Shown in pieces: positions 5,764 to 7,120 of a stretch of 7,120 nt of DNA (position 1 is the stretch's first letter; the number at the start of each line of letters is the position of its first letter). The position numbers were made by a program, and so were the translations under genes. Source of the stretch: JBBQXY01 sp051004815 (lineage in GTDB: Bacteria; Chloroflexota; Ktedonobacteria; Ktedonobacterales; Ktedonobacteraceae); assembly GCA_051004815.1 (NCBI GenBank), contig JBPCJY010000267.1, forward strand, positions 1 to 7,120, read 5' to 3'. The notes beneath the pieces were generated by a model. It saw nothing but the letters and a program-made list of their open reading frames with translations, was not told where the DNA came from and ran no database searches.

Positions 5764-7005
5764 TTACAACACCACTTTCTGTACCGCCGCCAACCCCTCT
5801 TTACCCTTATCAATAGGCACAACACTACCAGCACTTTCCACGACAGCATCAATGCTCTTGAGGCCACTACCCGTCACCAGCAACACCACACGTTCATCGC
5901 GTGCAATCTTGCCCTCTTCCAACAAACGCAGCAGCCCAGCATAGCAAGCCGCTCCCGATGGTTCCGCGAAGACGCCTGTATGCATCGCCAAGGCTTTTTC
6001 CGCCGCCAGTATCTCCTCATCCGAAACGGTGACGCCAAAACCACCACTACTGCGAATATGGCGCACAGCCATAGCCCCGTTACGCGGCAAACCAACAGAG
6101 ATGCCATCGGCTATCGTGTGCGCTGGATATGGCCGCACGATACCATCACCTTCCAATGCACGGGCAATCGCGGGTGAGCCTTCGGCTTGCACCGCGATCA
6201 GTCGTGGCATGCTCTCGATCATACCCAGGCGATAGAAATCTTCAAAGCCGCGATAGACGCCACTGATGATACAACCATCGCCCGTTGGTACCAGCACCGT
6301 ATCGGGTACCTGCCAGTGCAATTGTTCCGCGATCTCCAGGCCAACCGTCTTCTTGCCCTCGACCAGATAGGGATTATAACCAGTGTTGCGGTTATACCAG
6401 CCAAAGGTATCACAAGCCTCAATACACATATCAAAGGCATCATCATAACTACCCTGCACGGAGAACACGGTTGCACCGCACATGAGCAATTGAATGATCT
6501 TCGCCCGTGGCGCATTATGCGGCACAAAAATATAACATGCAGAGCCTACCGCAGCCGCTTGCACCGCCAACGACGATGCCGCATTTCCCGTCGAGGCACA
6601 GGCTACCGTCTTCCCTTCCGCCAGCATCACCGCGATAATACTGGCGCGATCTTTCAATGAGGCACTGGGATTGCGCGTATCATCTTTCAGCCAGAGATCA
6701 CTCATTCCCAGCAACGAGCGCAACCGCTCAACCCTATAGAGCGGCGTCCCACCTATCGCTAATGCTGGTTTACCCTTATGGCTATAAGAAATTGGCAGAA
6801 GCGCACGGTATCGCCAGAGCGTAGGGTCTCGCTCTTCCGCAAGCTGTGTACGGCTAATACGTGGCGCAATCTGCTCGTAATCGTACTCCACCGCAAGCAC
6901 ACCCAACGGCCCGCACGCTGGACACGCATACTGCACAACGGCTGGATCATAGGTCGTCCCACACAGGACACATTGTAAATGCTGGATATGAGTTGCTGGC
7001 ATCAT
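5764..7005 (-). CDS. Threonine-synthase-like PLP-dependent enzyme
   Basis: This 413-residue fold-type II PLP enzyme carries an N-terminal zinc ribbon (C12, C15, C28, C31). The PLP lysine is K118 in NPSASLKDRAS (112-122). A substrate-binding STGNAAS follows at 138-144, then a phosphate-cup-like TGDGC at 241-245 and TGSGLKS at 378-384. The overall layout, including GVYRGFEDFYRLGMI and VQAEG, is that of threonine synthase, which converts O-phosphohomoserine to threonine. Several motifs deviate from the usual GSFKDR and GNGGN/GNAGN patterns. As first gene of a ygeW/arcC/ygeY/ssnA operon it occupies the place of YgeX (diaminopropionate ammonia-lyase), so a beta-elimination or lyase role on an operon intermediate is possible. 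True threonine synthase remains the alternative. Two ATGs start the frame (7005 and 7002); an in-frame TAG just upstream rules out a longer N-terminus. No strong ribosome binding site is seen. Confidence 0.85.
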   Translation of the reverse strand: MMPATHIQHLQCVLCGTTYDPAVVQYACPACGPLGVLAVEYDYEQIAPRISRTQLAEERDPTLWRYRALLPISYSHKGKPALAIGGTPLYRVERLRSLLGMSDLWLKDDTRNPSASLKDRASIIAVMLAEGKTVACASTGNAASSLAVQAAAVGSACYIFVPHNAPRAKIIQLLMCGATVFSVQGSYDDAFDMCIEACDTFGWYNRNTGYNPYLVEGKKTVGLEIAEQLHWQVPDTVLVPTGDGCIISGVYRGFEDFYRLGMIESMPRLIAVQAEGSPAIARALEGDGIVRPYPAHTIADGISVGLPRNGAMAVRHIRSSGGFGVTVSDEEILAAEKALAMHTGVFAEPSGAACYAGLLRLLEEGKIARDERVVLLVTGSGLKSIDAVVESAGSVVPIDKGKEGLAAVQKVVL

Positions 7006-7120
7006 AGGATACTACCATTTCCAGTTCCAGGGGGAGCGCAAAAGGCGGACCCAACCCGCCCCACCCAACCCCCCCCCCCGGGAAACAGCTCGCAAAACCA
7101 ACCCGCGGGTGGGGGGGGGG
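7006..7120. other. Operon leader and low-complexity window end
   Basis: The stretch upstream of the first operon gene should hold its promoter, but no convincing -35/-10 pair or operator is visible on the minus strand. From about 7050 the sequence becomes cytosine-rich, with 11 C at 7069-7079 and 10 G at 7111-7120, unlike the rest of the window. This is most likely poor-quality sequence at a contig end. Confidence 0.55.

Noticed and set aside
5554..6177. 207-codon plus-strand open frame
   Set aside because: It is antisense across the ssnA/PLP-enzyme junction and unlike any known family.
1..7120. CRISPR arrays, tRNA or rRNA genes, transposase genes
   Set aside because: No regularly spaced repeats, cloverleaf-like or rRNA segments, or transposase frames were seen on reading both strands.

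Overview
The window carries six complete protein-coding genes and no RNA genes. One gene runs on the plus strand (185-1072), an LLM-class (luciferase-like) flavin oxidoreductase of the presumed F420-dependent type. The other five fill 1164-7005 on the minus strand and form a tight operon. A perfect 27-bp hairpin at 1097-1154 separates the two converging units. The moderate GC content, the F420-type oxidoreductase and the inverted intergenic repeat at the left edge suggest a soil-type Chloroflexota, perhaps Ktedonobacteria-like, or less likely an actinobacterium. This assignment is tentative; no taxonomic marker gene is present.

In transcription order the operon is: a zinc-ribbon, PLP-dependent threonine-synthase-like enzyme (7005-5764); an SsnA-type amidohydrolase (5760-4390); a YgeY-type M20 metallohydrolase (4378-3173); carbamate kinase (3123-2167); and a YgeW-type knotted carbamoyltransferase (2147-1164). 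Gaps between genes are 3, 11, 49 and 19 nt, so cotranscription and partly coupled translation are likely. The genes match the core of the E. coli ygeW-ygeX-ygeY-hyuA-yqeA / ssnA locus, which has been linked to anaerobic purine (urate) catabolism in gut bacteria.

A plausible joint role, which is inference, is as follows. SsnA deaminates or hydrolyses a ring compound. YgeY hydrolyses an open-chain amide or acyl intermediate. YgeW phosphorolyses a ureido compound to an amine plus carbamoyl phosphate. Carbamate kinase uses the carbamoyl phosphate to make ATP, releasing ammonia and CO2. The PLP enzyme would process the remaining amino acid. That is the step taken in E. coli by YgeX, 2,3-diaminopropionate ammonia-lyase, which is not in this window. 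Substitution of a threonine-synthase-like protein for YgeX is the most interesting point here. No xanthine dehydrogenase, HyuA or YgfK homologue is present, but the operon's 5' side is cut off by the window end.

Both edges look like contig ends. The left begins exactly at the outer edge of an inverted repeat. The right ends in C and G homopolymer tracts that look like low-quality sequence. Non-coding stretches are all shorter than 300 bases: 1-184 (repeat plus leader), 1073-1163 (hairpin) and 7006-7120 (operon leader plus odd terminal sequence).
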